Shown in pieces: positions 40,226 to 49,159 of a DNA stretch of 64,000 nt (position 1 is its first letter; every line of letters begins with the position of its first letter). The stretch spans positions 3,812,001 to 3,876,000 of the forward strand of contig NZ_CP021744.1 of assembly GCF_002192455.1 (NCBI RefSeq), in the 5' to 3' direction. The translations under genes were made by a program, and so were the position numbers. Under the pieces are notes generated by a model, which saw only the letters and a list, made by a program, of their open reading frames with translations, did no database searches and had not been told where the DNA came from. This DNA comes from Streptomyces albireticuli (GTDB lineage: Bacteria; Actinomycetota; Actinomycetes; Streptomycetales; Streptomycetaceae).

Positions 40226-41997
40226 GGGCAGGGACCGAAGGCGCGCGCGAGCGGTGGGTCCGCACGGGCGGGATCGAGCTGTGCGTCCAGGAGCTGGGTG
40301 ACACCTCGCGCCCCACGGTGGTGCTGCTGCACGGCTATCCGGACAGCAAGGAGGTGTGGTCCGAGGTCGCCGAGCGGCTGCGGGACCGCTTCCACGTGGT
40401 GCTCTACGACGTCCGGGGCTGCGGGCGCTCCACGGCGCCGCGGCCGCTGCGGGGCGGCTTCACGCTGGAGAAGCTCACCGACGACTTCCTGGCCGTGGCG
40501 GAGGCGGTGAGCCCCGACGCCCCCGTGCACCTGGTGGGGCACGACTGGGGTTCGGTGCAGGGCTGGGAGTTCACCACGGCGCGCCGCACCGAGGGGCGGA
40601 TCGCGTCCTTCACGTCGATCTCCGGCCCCTCCCTCGACCACCTGGCGCTCTGGCTGCGCCGGCGCGCCACCCGGCCGACCCCGCGCCGGGTGGCCCAGCT
40701 CCTGGGCCAGAGCGCCCGGTCCTGGTACGTGTACGCGCTGCACACCCCGGCGCTGCCGGAGGCCCTCATGCGCGGGCCGCTGCTGAAGCAGTGGCCGAAG
40801 ATCCTCGCGCGGCTGGAGAAGCTGCCCGCCGACGGGTATCCGACGGCGTCGCTGCCGACGGACGCGGCGCACGGCGCCTGGCTGTACCGCGACAACGTCC
40901 GGGCCCGTATGCACCGCCCGCGCACCGACGCGTACGCCCACGCGCCCGTCCAGCTGATCACACCGACGGGGGACGTCTTCCTGTCCGACCGGCTCTACGA
41001 CGGCCTGGAGGAGTGGGCGCCCGGTCTGGTGCGGCACACCCTGGCCGCGAAGCACTGGGTGCCGCGCTCCCGGCCGGACCAGGTGTCGGCCTGGATCGCC
41101 GGGTTCGTCACGGAGCGGGAACGCGGCGCCGGGGGCCCGGCCGGCCCCGCCCCGGCGCCCGCGGGGCCGTACGCCCAGGCGTTCGGCGGTCGGCTGGTGC
41201 TGGTCACGGGCGCGGCGAGCGGCATCGGCCGGGCGACGGCCTTCGCCTTCGCGGAGGCCGGCGCGCGCGTGATCGCCGTCGACCGCGACCCCGAGGGCGC
41301 GGTGCGCACGGCGGAGATGGCCCGGCTGCTGGGCGCGCCCGAGACGGCGGCCGAGACCGTCGACGTCGCGGACGAGGCGGCCATGGAGAAGCTGGCCGCC
41401 AAGGTCGCCGCCGAGCACGGCGTGGTGGACATCCTGGTCAACAACGCCGGCATCGGCCTGGCCGGCGCCTTCCTGGACACCTCGGCCGAGGAGTGGCGGA
41501 AGGTCCTCGACGTCAATCTGTGGGGAGTCGTCCACGGCTGCCGGGTCTTCGGCAGGCAGATGGCCGAGCGCGGGCAGGGCGGTCATATCGTCAACACCGC
41601 CTCGGCGGCCGCCTTTCAGCCGTCGAGGTTCCTCACCGCCTACAGCACGTCCAAGGCGGCCGTGCTGATGCTCAGCGAGTGCCTGCGCGCCGAGCTGGCC
41701 GGCCGGGGCATCGGTGTCACGGCGATCTGCCCCGGCATCGTCAACACCGGCATCACGGCCACCGCGCGCTTCACGGGCGTGTCCGAGGAGGAGCAGCGGC
41801 GGCTCCGGAAGAAGGCGGTGCGGCTGTACGGCCGGCGCAACTACCCGCCGGAGAAGGTCGCCGACGCCGTCCTGCGGGCCGTCCTCCGCGACCGGGCGGT
41901 CGTCCCGGTCACACCCGAGGCCCACGGCCTGCGCCTCATGTCCCGTTTCACACCGCGGCTGCTGCGCGCCCTCGCGCGGATCGACCTCCCGCTGTAG
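40222..41997 (+). CDS. EphD-like fusion: epoxide hydrolase (alpha/beta) plus short-chain dehydrogenase
   Basis: Two-enzyme protein of 591 aa. Residues 1-300 form an alpha/beta hydrolase with the oxyanion HGYP (37-40) and nucleophile elbow LVGHDWGSVQG, whose Asp108 marks the epoxide hydrolase/haloalkane dehalogenase type; the His is in AKHWVP. A Gly/Pro/Ala linker (300-322) joins an SDR with TGAASGIGRA, NNAG, Ser in NTASAAA, YSTSK and PGIVNTGI. M. tuberculosis EphD has the same order and acts on epoxy-mycolates (known); streptomycetes have no mycolates, so the substrate differs, perhaps epoxy fatty acids or isoprenoids. It overlaps the M24 gene (ATGA). Confidence 0.93.
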   Translation: MRAGTEGARERWVRTGGIELCVQELGDTSRPTVVLLHGYPDSKEVWSEVAERLRDRFHVVLYDVRGCGRSTAPRPLRGGFTLEKLTDDFLAVAEAVSPDAPVHLVGHDWGSVQGWEFTTARRTEGRIASFTSISGPSLDHLALWLRRRATRPTPRRVAQLLGQSARSWYVYALHTPALPEALMRGPLLKQWPKILARLEKLPADGYPTASLPTDAAHGAWLYRDNVRARMHRPRTDAYAHAPVQLITPTGDVFLSDRLYDGLEEWAPGLVRHTLAAKHWVPRSRPDQVSAWIAGFVTERERGAGGPAGPAPAPAGPYAQAFGGRLVLVTGAASGIGRATAFAFAEAGARVIAVDRDPEGAVRTAEMARLLGAPETAAETVDVADEAAMEKLAAKVAAEHGVVDILVNNAGIGLAGAFLDTSAEEWRKVLDVNLWGVVHGCRVFGRQMAERGQGGHIVNTASAAAFQPSRFLTAYSTSKAAVLMLSECLRAELAGRGIGVTAICPGIVNTGITATARFTGVSEEEQRRLRKKAVRLYGRRNYPPEKVADAVLRAVLRDRAVVPVTPEAHGLRLMSRFTPRLLRALARIDLPL

Positions 41998-42048
41998 CCG
42001 GCCCGCGGCCCCCATCACCTTCCTGGTGGCCCCGCAGAGGAGCAGAAG

Positions 42049-42975
42049 ATGACCGACAGCCAGCCCACCGGCCACGCCGTGGCGCACTCCATAGCGCCGC
42101 GGCGCGTCTCCTTCGAATGGGACGGCACGCCGCTGCACTGGGTTCCGGACGAGCCCACCGCCACCCATGTGATGAACGTCCTGCATCTGCTGCTGCCGGC
42201 CGGGGAGCGGTGGTTCGTCAAGGTCTTCAAGGAGGCCCTCCCGCTCGTGCGGGACGCTGCCCTGCTGAAGGACGTCAAGGGGTTCATGGGCCAGGAGGCC
42301 ACGCACAGCGTGCAGCACGCGTATGTGCTCGACCACCTCGCCCGGCAGGGCCTGGACACCGGCCCGTACACCCGGCACGTGGACTTCCTCTTCGACGTCC
42401 TGCTCGGTGAGCGGCCCCCGTTCGGCATGCCGCTCACCGACCGGGAGTGGCTGCGCTTCCGGCTCAGCGTGATCGCCGCGACCGAGCAGTTCACGGCCGT
42501 CCTCGGGAACTGGGTGCTCGACGCGGACGGCCTGGACCGGGCCGGACCGGACCCCGTGATGCTGGACCTCCTGCGCTGGCACGGCGCGGAGGAGGTCGAA
42601 CACCGGTCGGTCGCCTTCGACATGTACGAGCACTGCGGCGGCGAGGACCCGGGGCGCTACGCCCGGCGGGTCCTCGGCATGGCGATCACCGCGCCGATCC
42701 TCTTCTACCTGTGGGGGTGGGGAGCGGCGTACCTGCTCCGCAACGACCCCCGGCTCGTGGGCCGCCTACGCTACACCATGCGCAATCACAACAGAGCCGT
42801 GGCGAAAGGGCTGTTGCCCAGCTGGCGGGAGCTCGGCGCGGCGGTGCCGCGCTATCTGCGGCGGTCGTACCACCCCTCGCGGGAGGGCTCGCTGCGCAAG
42901 GCCGTCGCCTACCTGGCGACGTCGCCCGGAGCCCGGTCCGCGGCGGGCGCGATCGGCCGCGCGGCCGCCTCGTAG
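42049..42975 (+). CDS. PF10118 predicted metal-dependent hydrolase (diiron-type helical protein)
   Basis: Protein of 308 aa, family Metal_hydrol/COG3687. Metal-ligand candidates lie in helices: GQEATHSVQHAY (Glu-x-x-His, His), ATEQFTAVLG (Glu) and EEVEHRSVAFDMYEHC (Glu, Glu-x-x-His). This spacing resembles ferritin-like diiron centres. One hydrophobic segment (about 205-225) suggests membrane association. It lies 51 bp after the EphD-like gene with GGAGCAG upstream. The family often neighbours lipid-modifying enzymes; function is unproven. Confidence 0.85.
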   Translation: MTDSQPTGHAVAHSIAPRRVSFEWDGTPLHWVPDEPTATHVMNVLHLLLPAGERWFVKVFKEALPLVRDAALLKDVKGFMGQEATHSVQHAYVLDHLARQGLDTGPYTRHVDFLFDVLLGERPPFGMPLTDREWLRFRLSVIAATEQFTAVLGNWVLDADGLDRAGPDPVMLDLLRWHGAEEVEHRSVAFDMYEHCGGEDPGRYARRVLGMAITAPILFYLWGWGAAYLLRNDPRLVGRLRYTMRNHNRAVAKGLLPSWRELGAAVPRYLRRSYHPSREGSLRKAVAYLATSPGARSAAGAIGRAAAS

Positions 42976-42993
42976 GCCGGTGAGGAGCACCCT

Positions 42994-44111
42994 GTGAAGC
43001 AGCAGCGGCCGGCACGGGCCGGAGGGCCGGGAGAGACCGGGCCGGCCGGATCAGCCGGAGGGACGTCACGCCGCGCGGGTGAGTACCGCATCGAGGACCT
43101 GGCCCACCGCAGCGGGGCCACGGTCCGGACGATCCGGGCCTATCAGGACCGCGGGCTGCTCCCCAAGGCGGAGCGGCGCGGCCGGGCCAATGTCTACCGC
43201 GACACCCATCTGGCACGGCTGCGCCAGATCTCGGGCCTGCTCGACCGCGGTTACACCCTGGCGAGCATCAAGGAGCTCCTGGAGGCCTGGGACGCGGGCC
43301 GGGGGCTCGGCGGTGTGCTCGGCCTGGTCACCGAGGTGGACGGGCCGTGGAGCGACGAGACGGCCGAGCGGATCACCCGGGCGGAGCTGGACCGGCGCTT
43401 CGGCGGCGAGCAGGACGACGCGGCCGTCGACGACGCCGTGGAGCTGGGGGTGCTCGTCCGCCTGCCGGACACACGGGACGCGTTCCTCGTGCCGAGCCCA
43501 CGGGAGCTGTCCGTCGCCGTCGAACTGCACAAGGCGGGAGTGCCGTTGCTCGCCATCTCCGGCCACCTGCGCGAACTGCGCACCCAGGTCGAGTACATCG
43601 CGGGCCGCTTCCTCGACTTCACGACCGAACATATATTCCATCAATACTTCGACCACCCCCGAGCGACGAGGCGGCCGCGGAGGCCGCCTCACTGGTCCGC
43701 CGGCTACGGCCGCTGGCCCAGCAGACCGTGGACGCGGAACTCGCCCGCGCCATGCGGGCGTTGGCCACGCGCTATCTGCGCCACCACCTGGGCGCCGCGG
43801 TCGCGTCCGGGGGCCCTGAGGCGCCGGGTGGATCCGAGGCATGGGAGGAATCCGAGGCAACCGAGGCCCTGACAGCGGCGGGCGAAGGCGCGGCGGCGGG
43901 CACGGAACCTTCCCGGGGCGCGCCCCCCGCACCGCCCCGTACACCCGCCGGCGCCGCCCGCGAACCCGTCCGGCTCCCCGCCGGGACCGTTCAGGCGGTC
44001 CGTGAGCTGGTGGGCGCGGAGCACGTCGGGGCGTTCATCGCGGCCGCCGCCGAGCGGGAGGTCCTGGCCCGGACGATGGACGGCATGCTCCCCGGGGACG
44101 GCGGCACCTGA
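42994..44111 (+). pseudogene. MerR-family regulator interrupted by a single frameshift
   Basis: The reading frame from ATG/GTG 42994 encodes a MerR HTH (YRIEDLAHRSGATVRTIRAY, RANVYRDTHLARLRQI) and effector helices up to HIFHQYFDHP at about 43660. It then turns into Arg/Pro-rich nonsense ending at 43872. In the next frame the expected continuation starts at once (PPSDEAAAEAASLVRRLRPL and onward) and runs to TGA 44109-44111. Adding one C to the CCCCC run near 43654-43658 would restore one protein of about 372 aa. The cause may be a real mutation, a sequencing error in a C-run or ribosomal slippage. It ends the M24/EphD/PF10118 operon, whose regulator it would be. Confidence 0.85.
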
Positions 44112-44161
44112 GCGCCGCGGCCGGCGACTCCCGGGCACCGCGGACGGTCGTCCCACGCCGT

Positions 44162-44746
44162 TCACAGGCCGGGCGCGCCCCACACCGGGAACCACCGCCC
44201 CAGGTCCTCCTCGATCCGCAGATCGTCGCCCAGCAGCGCCCGGACCTGGAGCTCCAGCCCGTTGTCCCGCTTCTCGCCCGCCACCGGGGCGAAGGGGTAG
44301 AAGGAGCCGCGCTTGTAGAGGTAGACGAGGGCCAGCGCGCGCCGGTCCGCGTCGCGGAACCCCAGCAGGGAGCAGAGCAGCTGCGGGCCGAAACCCCCTT
44401 CCTGGAGCAGCGTGTTGACCGCGTGCAGATCGTTGACGAGCGCCACCGTCCCGTCCGCGTCCGCGGGCCGCCGCACCAGCAGCCACGTGTAGCCGTACAC
44501 GTCCCGGCTGAACTCCACGGGCACGCCGCCCCGCCCGGTGTCGGCGTCGAGCAGCTCCCGTACGTCCTGCTGGATACGGGCGAAGGCACCGCCCTCCACG
44601 CTCGCGAAGCACACCGATCCCCGGCCCGTCGGGGTGAGTCCGGCCCCCGCCTGGAGGGTGACAGCGGCCGAGGGCAACGCGAAGAGCTGGTCGAGGTCCG
44701 GCCGCACCGGCTTGCTGCGGCCGAGGAGGGTGTCGAGGAATCCCAC
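44162..44746 (-). CDS. pspAB: PspA-associated protein PspAB
   Basis: Soluble protein of 194 aa beginning MGFLDTLLGRSKPVRPDLDQ, the usual opening of actinobacterial PspAB. VCFASVEGGAFARIQQDVREL, GYTWLLVRRP and GFGPQLLCSLLGF are also typical. No enzymatic motif is visible. It lies 19 bp downstream of htpX on the same strand, the conserved arrangement in Streptomyces (recalled), which ties it to membrane-stress handling with PspA. The exact biochemical role is not established. Confidence 0.87.
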   Translation of the reverse strand: MGFLDTLLGRSKPVRPDLDQLFALPSAAVTLQAGAGLTPTGRGSVCFASVEGGAFARIQQDVRELLDADTGRGGVPVEFSRDVYGYTWLLVRRPADADGTVALVNDLHAVNTLLQEGGFGPQLLCSLLGFRDADRRALALVYLYKRGSFYPFAPVAGEKRDNGLELQVRALLGDDLRIEEDLGRWFPVWGAPGL

Positions 44747-44765
44747 GGCGCACGGGCTCCTTCCG

Positions 44766-45668
44766 TCACGCCCGGCCCAGCTGGGCCGAGATCCGGCCGA
44801 GCTGGTCGAGCCGCTGTTCCAGGGTCGGGTGCGAGGAGAGCAGCCGGCCCAGGCTGTCCTTGGCGAAGGCGGGCGCGAAGTAGAAGGCGTTGAACGGCTC
44901 GGCCTGCCGGAGGTCGCGCGTGGGGATCCGGGCCATCTGCCCGGTGACCTTCGTGAGCGCCGAGGCCAGCGCCGAGGGCCGCCCGGTGAGGAGCGCGGCG
45001 GCGCGGTCGGCGGACAGCTCGCGGTAGCGGGACAGCAGCCGGGTGAGCAGGAAGCTGATGGCGTAGACGACCGCGCTGATCAGCGGGATCAGCACCACGA
45101 GGACGGCGGTGCTGTTGTCCCGCCCGCCGACCCGGCGCAGGCCGCCCCACAGCCCGACGCGGGTGATCATCCCGGCCAGCACGCCCAGGAAGGACGCGAT
45201 CGTCATGACGGCGACGTCGCGGTGGGCGACATGGGACAGCTCATGGGCGAGGACGCCCTCCAGCTCCTCGGGCTCCAGCCGGCGCAGCAGCCCGGTGGTG
45301 GCACACACCAGGGCGTTCTTCCGGTTGCGGCCGGTGGCGAAGGCGTTCGGCACGTCGCTGTCGGCGACGGCCACCCGGGGCTTGGGCATGTCCGCGAGGG
45401 CACAGAGCCGGTCGACGGCGCCGTGCAGTTCGGGCGCCTGCTCCGGGGTCACCTCGCGGGCGCCCATGCTGAAGGCCGCGATGCGGTCGCTGAACCAGAA
45501 CTGGGCGACGAACAGGCCGCCCGCGAGGACCAGCACGATCGGCCAGGCCCCGCGCAGCAGGGCCACCAGCACACCCACGAAGACCACGTAGAGCAGTCCG
45601 ATGAAGAACATCGTGCCCACCATGCGGGTGGTCAGCCCCCGGTCGGGCGCGAATCGGGTGTCTGACAT
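44766..45668 (-). CDS. htpX: HtpX zinc metalloprotease
   Basis: Membrane protease of 300 aa (M48). The zinc site HELSH is at 142-146 (VLAHELSHVAHRD), and the third ligand Glu lies in SADRAAALL-like LSADRAAALLTG. Two hydrophobic segments (17-37, 42-60) precede the catalytic domain and two follow it. NAFATGRNRKNA before the active site is the family substrate-binding segment. It degrades misfolded membrane proteins at the inner membrane. It starts a two-gene unit with pspAB; GGAGGTACC upstream of ATG 45668 is a strong ribosome site. Confidence 0.95.
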   Translation of the reverse strand: MSDTRFAPDRGLTTRMVGTMFFIGLLYVVFVGVLVALLRGAWPIVLVLAGGLFVAQFWFSDRIAAFSMGAREVTPEQAPELHGAVDRLCALADMPKPRVAVADSDVPNAFATGRNRKNALVCATTGLLRRLEPEELEGVLAHELSHVAHRDVAVMTIASFLGVLAGMITRVGLWGGLRRVGGRDNSTAVLVVLIPLISAVVYAISFLLTRLLSRYRELSADRAAALLTGRPSALASALTKVTGQMARIPTRDLRQAEPFNAFYFAPAFAKDSLGRLLSSHPTLEQRLDQLGRISAQLGRA

Positions 45669-45868
45669 GGGGTACCTCCAGGCTCCGCGGAGCGCTCCCC
45701 CTGACAGGGCCCCGGCGGGAGAGCCCCCGATGAATGCCTCTGCCCCGATTCTCCCTCGCCACCGGCTGTGGGCGGGGTAAAGGGCCGCCGCGGCCCCCGG
45801 GCGGCCCCGCCACCGGCACCCGGACGACGCCCGTGCGTGCCGCTGGGGGGCCCGGGGGCGGCCGGGGC

Positions 45869-45898
45869 CGCTCGGGGGCCGGAACCCGCCCCCGAGCG
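45869..45898 (-). terminator. Hairpin after the second LLM oxidoreductase
   Basis: CGCTCGGGGGC (45869-45879) pairs with GCCCCCGAGCG (45888-45898) around an eight-base loop, 22 bases past the end of the gene at 45920. The remaining gap to htpX (45669-45868) contains no visible gene. Confidence 0.65.
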
Positions 45899-45919
45899 CT
45901 CAGGGGCGGCCCTGGGCCC

Positions 45920-46825
45920 TCAGGAGGAGGTGAGCTGCGCGAGCCCGTCCGTGGCGATCTTCTCGAAGACCGCCGGGTCGGACTCGAAGAACGAGCCCGC
46001 GATCGGCCAGTGCACGACGATCTCGTCGAAGCCGAGCTCGGCGTGCGAGCCCGCGAAGTCGACGAAGGCGTCGAAGGAGTCCAGCGGCCGGTCCGGGGTG
46101 AAGCCCGTGAGCAGGATCTTGTCCAGGGAGGCGGGGTCCCGGTCGATCTCCGCGCAGGCCACGCCGAGCCGCTCGACCTGCCCGGCGATGGCCGCCCTGG
46201 ACTGCTCCGGGGTGCCCGTCTCGAACAGCTTCGGGTCACCCGTGGTCACCCACGCCTGGCCGTGGCGGGCGGCGAGCCGCAGCCCGCGCGGGCCGGTGGC
46301 GGCCACCGCGAAGGGCAGCCGGGGGCGCTGGACGCAGCCGGGGATGTTCCGCACCTCGAACGCCGAGTAGTGGGTGCCCTCGTGCGAGACGACGTCCTCG
46401 GTGAGCAGCCGGTCCAGCAGCGGGACGAACTCGGCGAAGCGGTCGGCCCGCTCCCGCGGGGTCCACGGCTCCTCGCCGCCCTTGAGCAGCGCGGTGGCGT
46501 CGAATCCGGAGCCGCCGGCGCCGATGCCCAGCGTGATCCGGCCGCCCGCGATGTCGTCCAGGGAGATGAGCTCCTTGGCGAGGGTGACGGGGTGGCGGAA
46601 GTTCGGCGACGTGACGAGCGTGCCCAGCCGCATCCGGGAGGTGACGGTCGCCGCGGCGGTCAGGGTGGGCACGGCGCCGAACCACGGGCCGTCCCGGAAG
46701 GTGCGCCAGGACAGGTGGTCGTAGGTGTACGCCGTGTGGAAGCCCAGCGCCTCGGCTCGCTGCCAGTTCTCGCGGCCGCCCTCGGACCAGCGGCGGTCAG
46801 GAAGGATCACGGTGCTCAGTCGCAT
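45920..46825 (-). CDS. LLM-class (probably F420-dependent) oxidoreductase
   Basis: Protein of 301 aa. MRLSTVILPDRRWSEGG begins the barrel; TYDHLSWRTFRDGPW, RMRLGTLVTSPNFRHP, GRITLGIGAGGSGFDA (about 99-114) and LPFAVAATGPRGLRLAA are the luciferase-like landmarks. It belongs to the same superfamily as 4715-5638 but to another subgroup. ATG 46825 was chosen at the family start; upstream frame is shadow of the divergent HAD gene. It is a single-gene unit with its own hairpin. The reaction is probably F420-linked redox chemistry of an unknown substrate. Confidence 0.9.
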   Translation of the reverse strand: MRLSTVILPDRRWSEGGRENWQRAEALGFHTAYTYDHLSWRTFRDGPWFGAVPTLTAAATVTSRMRLGTLVTSPNFRHPVTLAKELISLDDIAGGRITLGIGAGGSGFDATALLKGGEEPWTPRERADRFAEFVPLLDRLLTEDVVSHEGTHYSAFEVRNIPGCVQRPRLPFAVAATGPRGLRLAARHGQAWVTTGDPKLFETGTPEQSRAAIAGQVERLGVACAEIDRDPASLDKILLTGFTPDRPLDSFDAFVDFAGSHAELGFDEIVVHWPIAGSFFESDPAVFEKIATDGLAQLTSS

Positions 46826-46967
46826 GACCCCGAGCCTACGGGCCGGGTATGACAAGAGCCTATGCACGGGGTATGACACAGGCGCGGGCGAAGGAGCCGG
46901 TCGCGTCACCGGCTCAGGCGCGCGCTCGGGCGCACGCCTGTGCGAACCGACCGCTCTGTGGACGAGA

Positions 46968-47849
46968 ATGGGAACCGTGACTTCAGCTATCGAGCAGCCC
47001 GACACCCCGGCGGCAGGCCGCCCAGCCGCGACCCCGAGGCTGATCGCCACCGATCTCGACGGCACCCTGCTGCACGACGACAAGACGGTCTCCGACCGCA
47101 CCGTCGCCGCCCTGGCCGCCGCGGAGGCCGCCGGCATCGAGGTCTTCTTCGTCACCGGTCGCCCGGCCCGCTGGATGGACGTGGTCAGCGACCACGTGCA
47201 CGGGCACGGCCTGGCCATCTGCGCCAACGGCGCCGCGGTCGTCGATCTCCACGACGGCGGGCGGTTCGTCGAGGTCCGCCCGCTGCCGCGGGAGGAGGCC
47301 CTCGCCATCGTCCACGCCGTGCGCGCCGCCGCCCCGGGCGCCTCGTTCGCCGTCGAGCACACCACGGGCATCCACTACGAGCCGGAGTACCCGCCCTTCT
47401 TCCTCGACCCGGGCGCTGTGATCGCCCCCGCCGAGGAACTGCTGGCCGAGGACTCCGGGTATACCGACCCGATCCTCAAGCTGCTGGCGCACCACCCCGG
47501 GCTCGGCCCCGACGAATTCCTCACCGTGGCCCGTAAGGCGGGAGGCGCGCACGGGGAGTTCACCCGCTCCAGCCCCACCGCCCTCCTGGAGATCAGCGCC
47601 GTCGGCGTCAGCAAGGCCAGCACCCTGGCGCGCTGCTGCGACCTGCGCGGCATAGCCCCCGAGGAGGTCGTGGCCTTCGGCGACATGCCCAACGACCTGG
47701 AGATGCTCGGCTGGGCCGGCACCGCGTACGCGATGGCCAACGCCCACCCCGAGGTGCTGGCCGTCACCGCGCACCACACCGCCGCCAACACCGAGGACGG
47801 CGTCGCCCTGGTCATAGAACAGCTCCTGCACGCGCGCGGGGCGGCCTGA
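46968..47849 (+). CDS. Cof-type HAD phosphatase
   Basis: Hydrolase of 293 aa in HAD-IIB. IATDLDGTLLHDD (motif I), VTGRPARWM (motif II), the Lys in GVSKASTL and AFGDMPNDLEMLGWAG (motif IV) are intact. It is about 45% similar by eye to the serS-linked HAD gene. ATG 46968 and GTG 46977 are both possible starts; neither has an ideal ribosome site. It diverges from the LLM gene and converges on the M23 gene. A consensus-like DnaA box (TGTGGACGA, 46957-46965) overlaps the start region. Substrate unknown. Confidence 0.9.
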   Translation: MGTVTSAIEQPDTPAAGRPAATPRLIATDLDGTLLHDDKTVSDRTVAALAAAEAAGIEVFFVTGRPARWMDVVSDHVHGHGLAICANGAAVVDLHDGGRFVEVRPLPREEALAIVHAVRAAAPGASFAVEHTTGIHYEPEYPPFFLDPGAVIAPAEELLAEDSGYTDPILKLLAHHPGLGPDEFLTVARKAGGAHGEFTRSSPTALLEISAVGVSKASTLARCCDLRGIAPEEVVAFGDMPNDLEMLGWAGTAYAMANAHPEVLAVTAHHTAANTEDGVALVIEQLLHARGAA

Positions 47850-47913
47850 CACCCGGCGGCACCGTAGGACCGTAAGGGCGACGCCACAGACGCCGGCGGA
47901 CGCCGGCACACGC

Positions 47914-49053
47914 CTACAGCTGTACACCGCGCTCGCCCAGCCACTCCACCGGATCGACCGCCGACCCGAACTCCGGCGTCCTGCGGATCTCGAAGTGCAG
48001 GTGCGGGCCGGTGGAGTTGCCGGTGGTCCCGGACAGCCCGATCCACTGCCCGGCGCGCACCCGCCGCCCCGGCGCGGCCAAGGGGGCGGCCAGGTGCGCG
48101 TACTGCGAGTACCAGCCGTTCTCGTGCTCGACCACCAGGCTGATGCCGAACGGGCCCCCGCAGCCCGCCGCCACCACCGTGCCGGCCCCGACCGCGCGGA
48201 CCGGGGTGCCGGTGGGGACGGCGAAGTCCTGCCCCGTGTGCCCGTCGGCCCAGTTCGCGCCGCCCGCGCCGAAGCCCGCCGAGAGCTCGTACGAGACCAC
48301 CGGCCGGGTCCACCCGCGCGCCGCCCGCGCCGAGCGCGCCGCCGCCCGCTCCACGGCCGGTCCGGAGCGGCCGCCCGCCAGGTCCGGCGGCGCGCACTCC
48401 CCGCTGTCGACGGCCGCCCGCGCCACCTCGTCGAGCTCGTCCCGCGCACCGGCCAGCCGGGCCTCCAGCGTGCGTATGGCCTCACCCAGCCGGGCGCTGT
48501 CCCGGTCGAGGTCCTGCCTGGCCGCCGCCAGGGACCGGGCCTCGGCCTCCAGCCGTCTGCTGGTGCGCTCCTCCTCGACGAGCATCCGCCCCAGGCGGGC
48601 CCGGCGGCGCACGGCGGGCACCTGGCGGGCCACCAGCTCCACCGGGTCGTCCAGCTCCTCCTCGGCGGCTCCGCCCTCGCCGTCGAGGCCGACGGTGAAG
48701 CCGCCGGTGCGGTACTGCGCGCGGGCCGCCGCGCCCGCGTCGTCGCGCAGCGCCGACCGCACGACCCCTCGCACCCGCAGCGTCCGGCGGAGCTCCTCGG
48801 CCCGCGCCCGCTGCCCCTTGGCGGACCGCTGCGCCCGCTCGTACCGCTGCCGGACCTGCCCCGCCTCCTCCGCCAGCCGGAGCACCTCGGAGGTCACCCG
48901 TGCGGGCCGGTCCGGCGGCTGCCCGGCGGACGGCGGCCCGGGGGCGGCCAGGGGCGCCGCGGCGACGGCGCAGAGGGTGCACAGGACGACGCCGCCGGTA
49001 CGGCTGAGGCGGCGCGGCCCGGTGCGGTGGTTCGCGCGTGCGGTGGGTCGCAT
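47914..49053 (-). CDS. Secreted M23 (LytM/DUF) peptidase with coiled coils
   Basis: Exported protein of 379 aa. A signal peptide (about 18-45) ends in a Pro-rich stretch. Two coiled-coil arms (about 55-95 and 150-215), rich in Arg/Glu/Ala, precede a M23 domain with HTGQDF (His-x3-Asp) and HLHFEIRR (HxH), the intact zinc site, so it is probably an active peptidoglycan endopeptidase rather than a degenerate activator. The architecture is that of EnvC/NlpD-like or RipA-type wall remodelling proteins. It follows the cyd operon kinase by 106 bp on the same strand but probably has its own promoter. Confidence 0.92.
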   Translation of the reverse strand: MRPTARANHRTGPRRLSRTGGVVLCTLCAVAAAPLAAPGPPSAGQPPDRPARVTSEVLRLAEEAGQVRQRYERAQRSAKGQRARAEELRRTLRVRGVVRSALRDDAGAAARAQYRTGGFTVGLDGEGGAAEEELDDPVELVARQVPAVRRRARLGRMLVEEERTSRRLEAEARSLAAARQDLDRDSARLGEAIRTLEARLAGARDELDEVARAAVDSGECAPPDLAGGRSGPAVERAAARSARAARGWTRPVVSYELSAGFGAGGANWADGHTGQDFAVPTGTPVRAVGAGTVVAAGCGGPFGISLVVEHENGWYSQYAHLAAPLAAPGRRVRAGQWIGLSGTTGNSTGPHLHFEIRRTPEFGSAVDPVEWLGERGVQL

Positions 49054-49159
49054 GAACGCGATCGTGTCCCGGGGCGGTGCCGGGCGCGCCCGCTGAGCGC
49101 CCGTTCGGAGGAAAACGCTCCCCCGGCCCCGGAACCGGGCCCCGGACGGCCCCCGGGGC

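Noticed and set aside
45920..47371. 483-residue oxidoreductase with a long N-terminal extension
   Set aside because: The extra 182 codons are the reverse of the divergent HAD gene; family similarity starts at ATG 46825.
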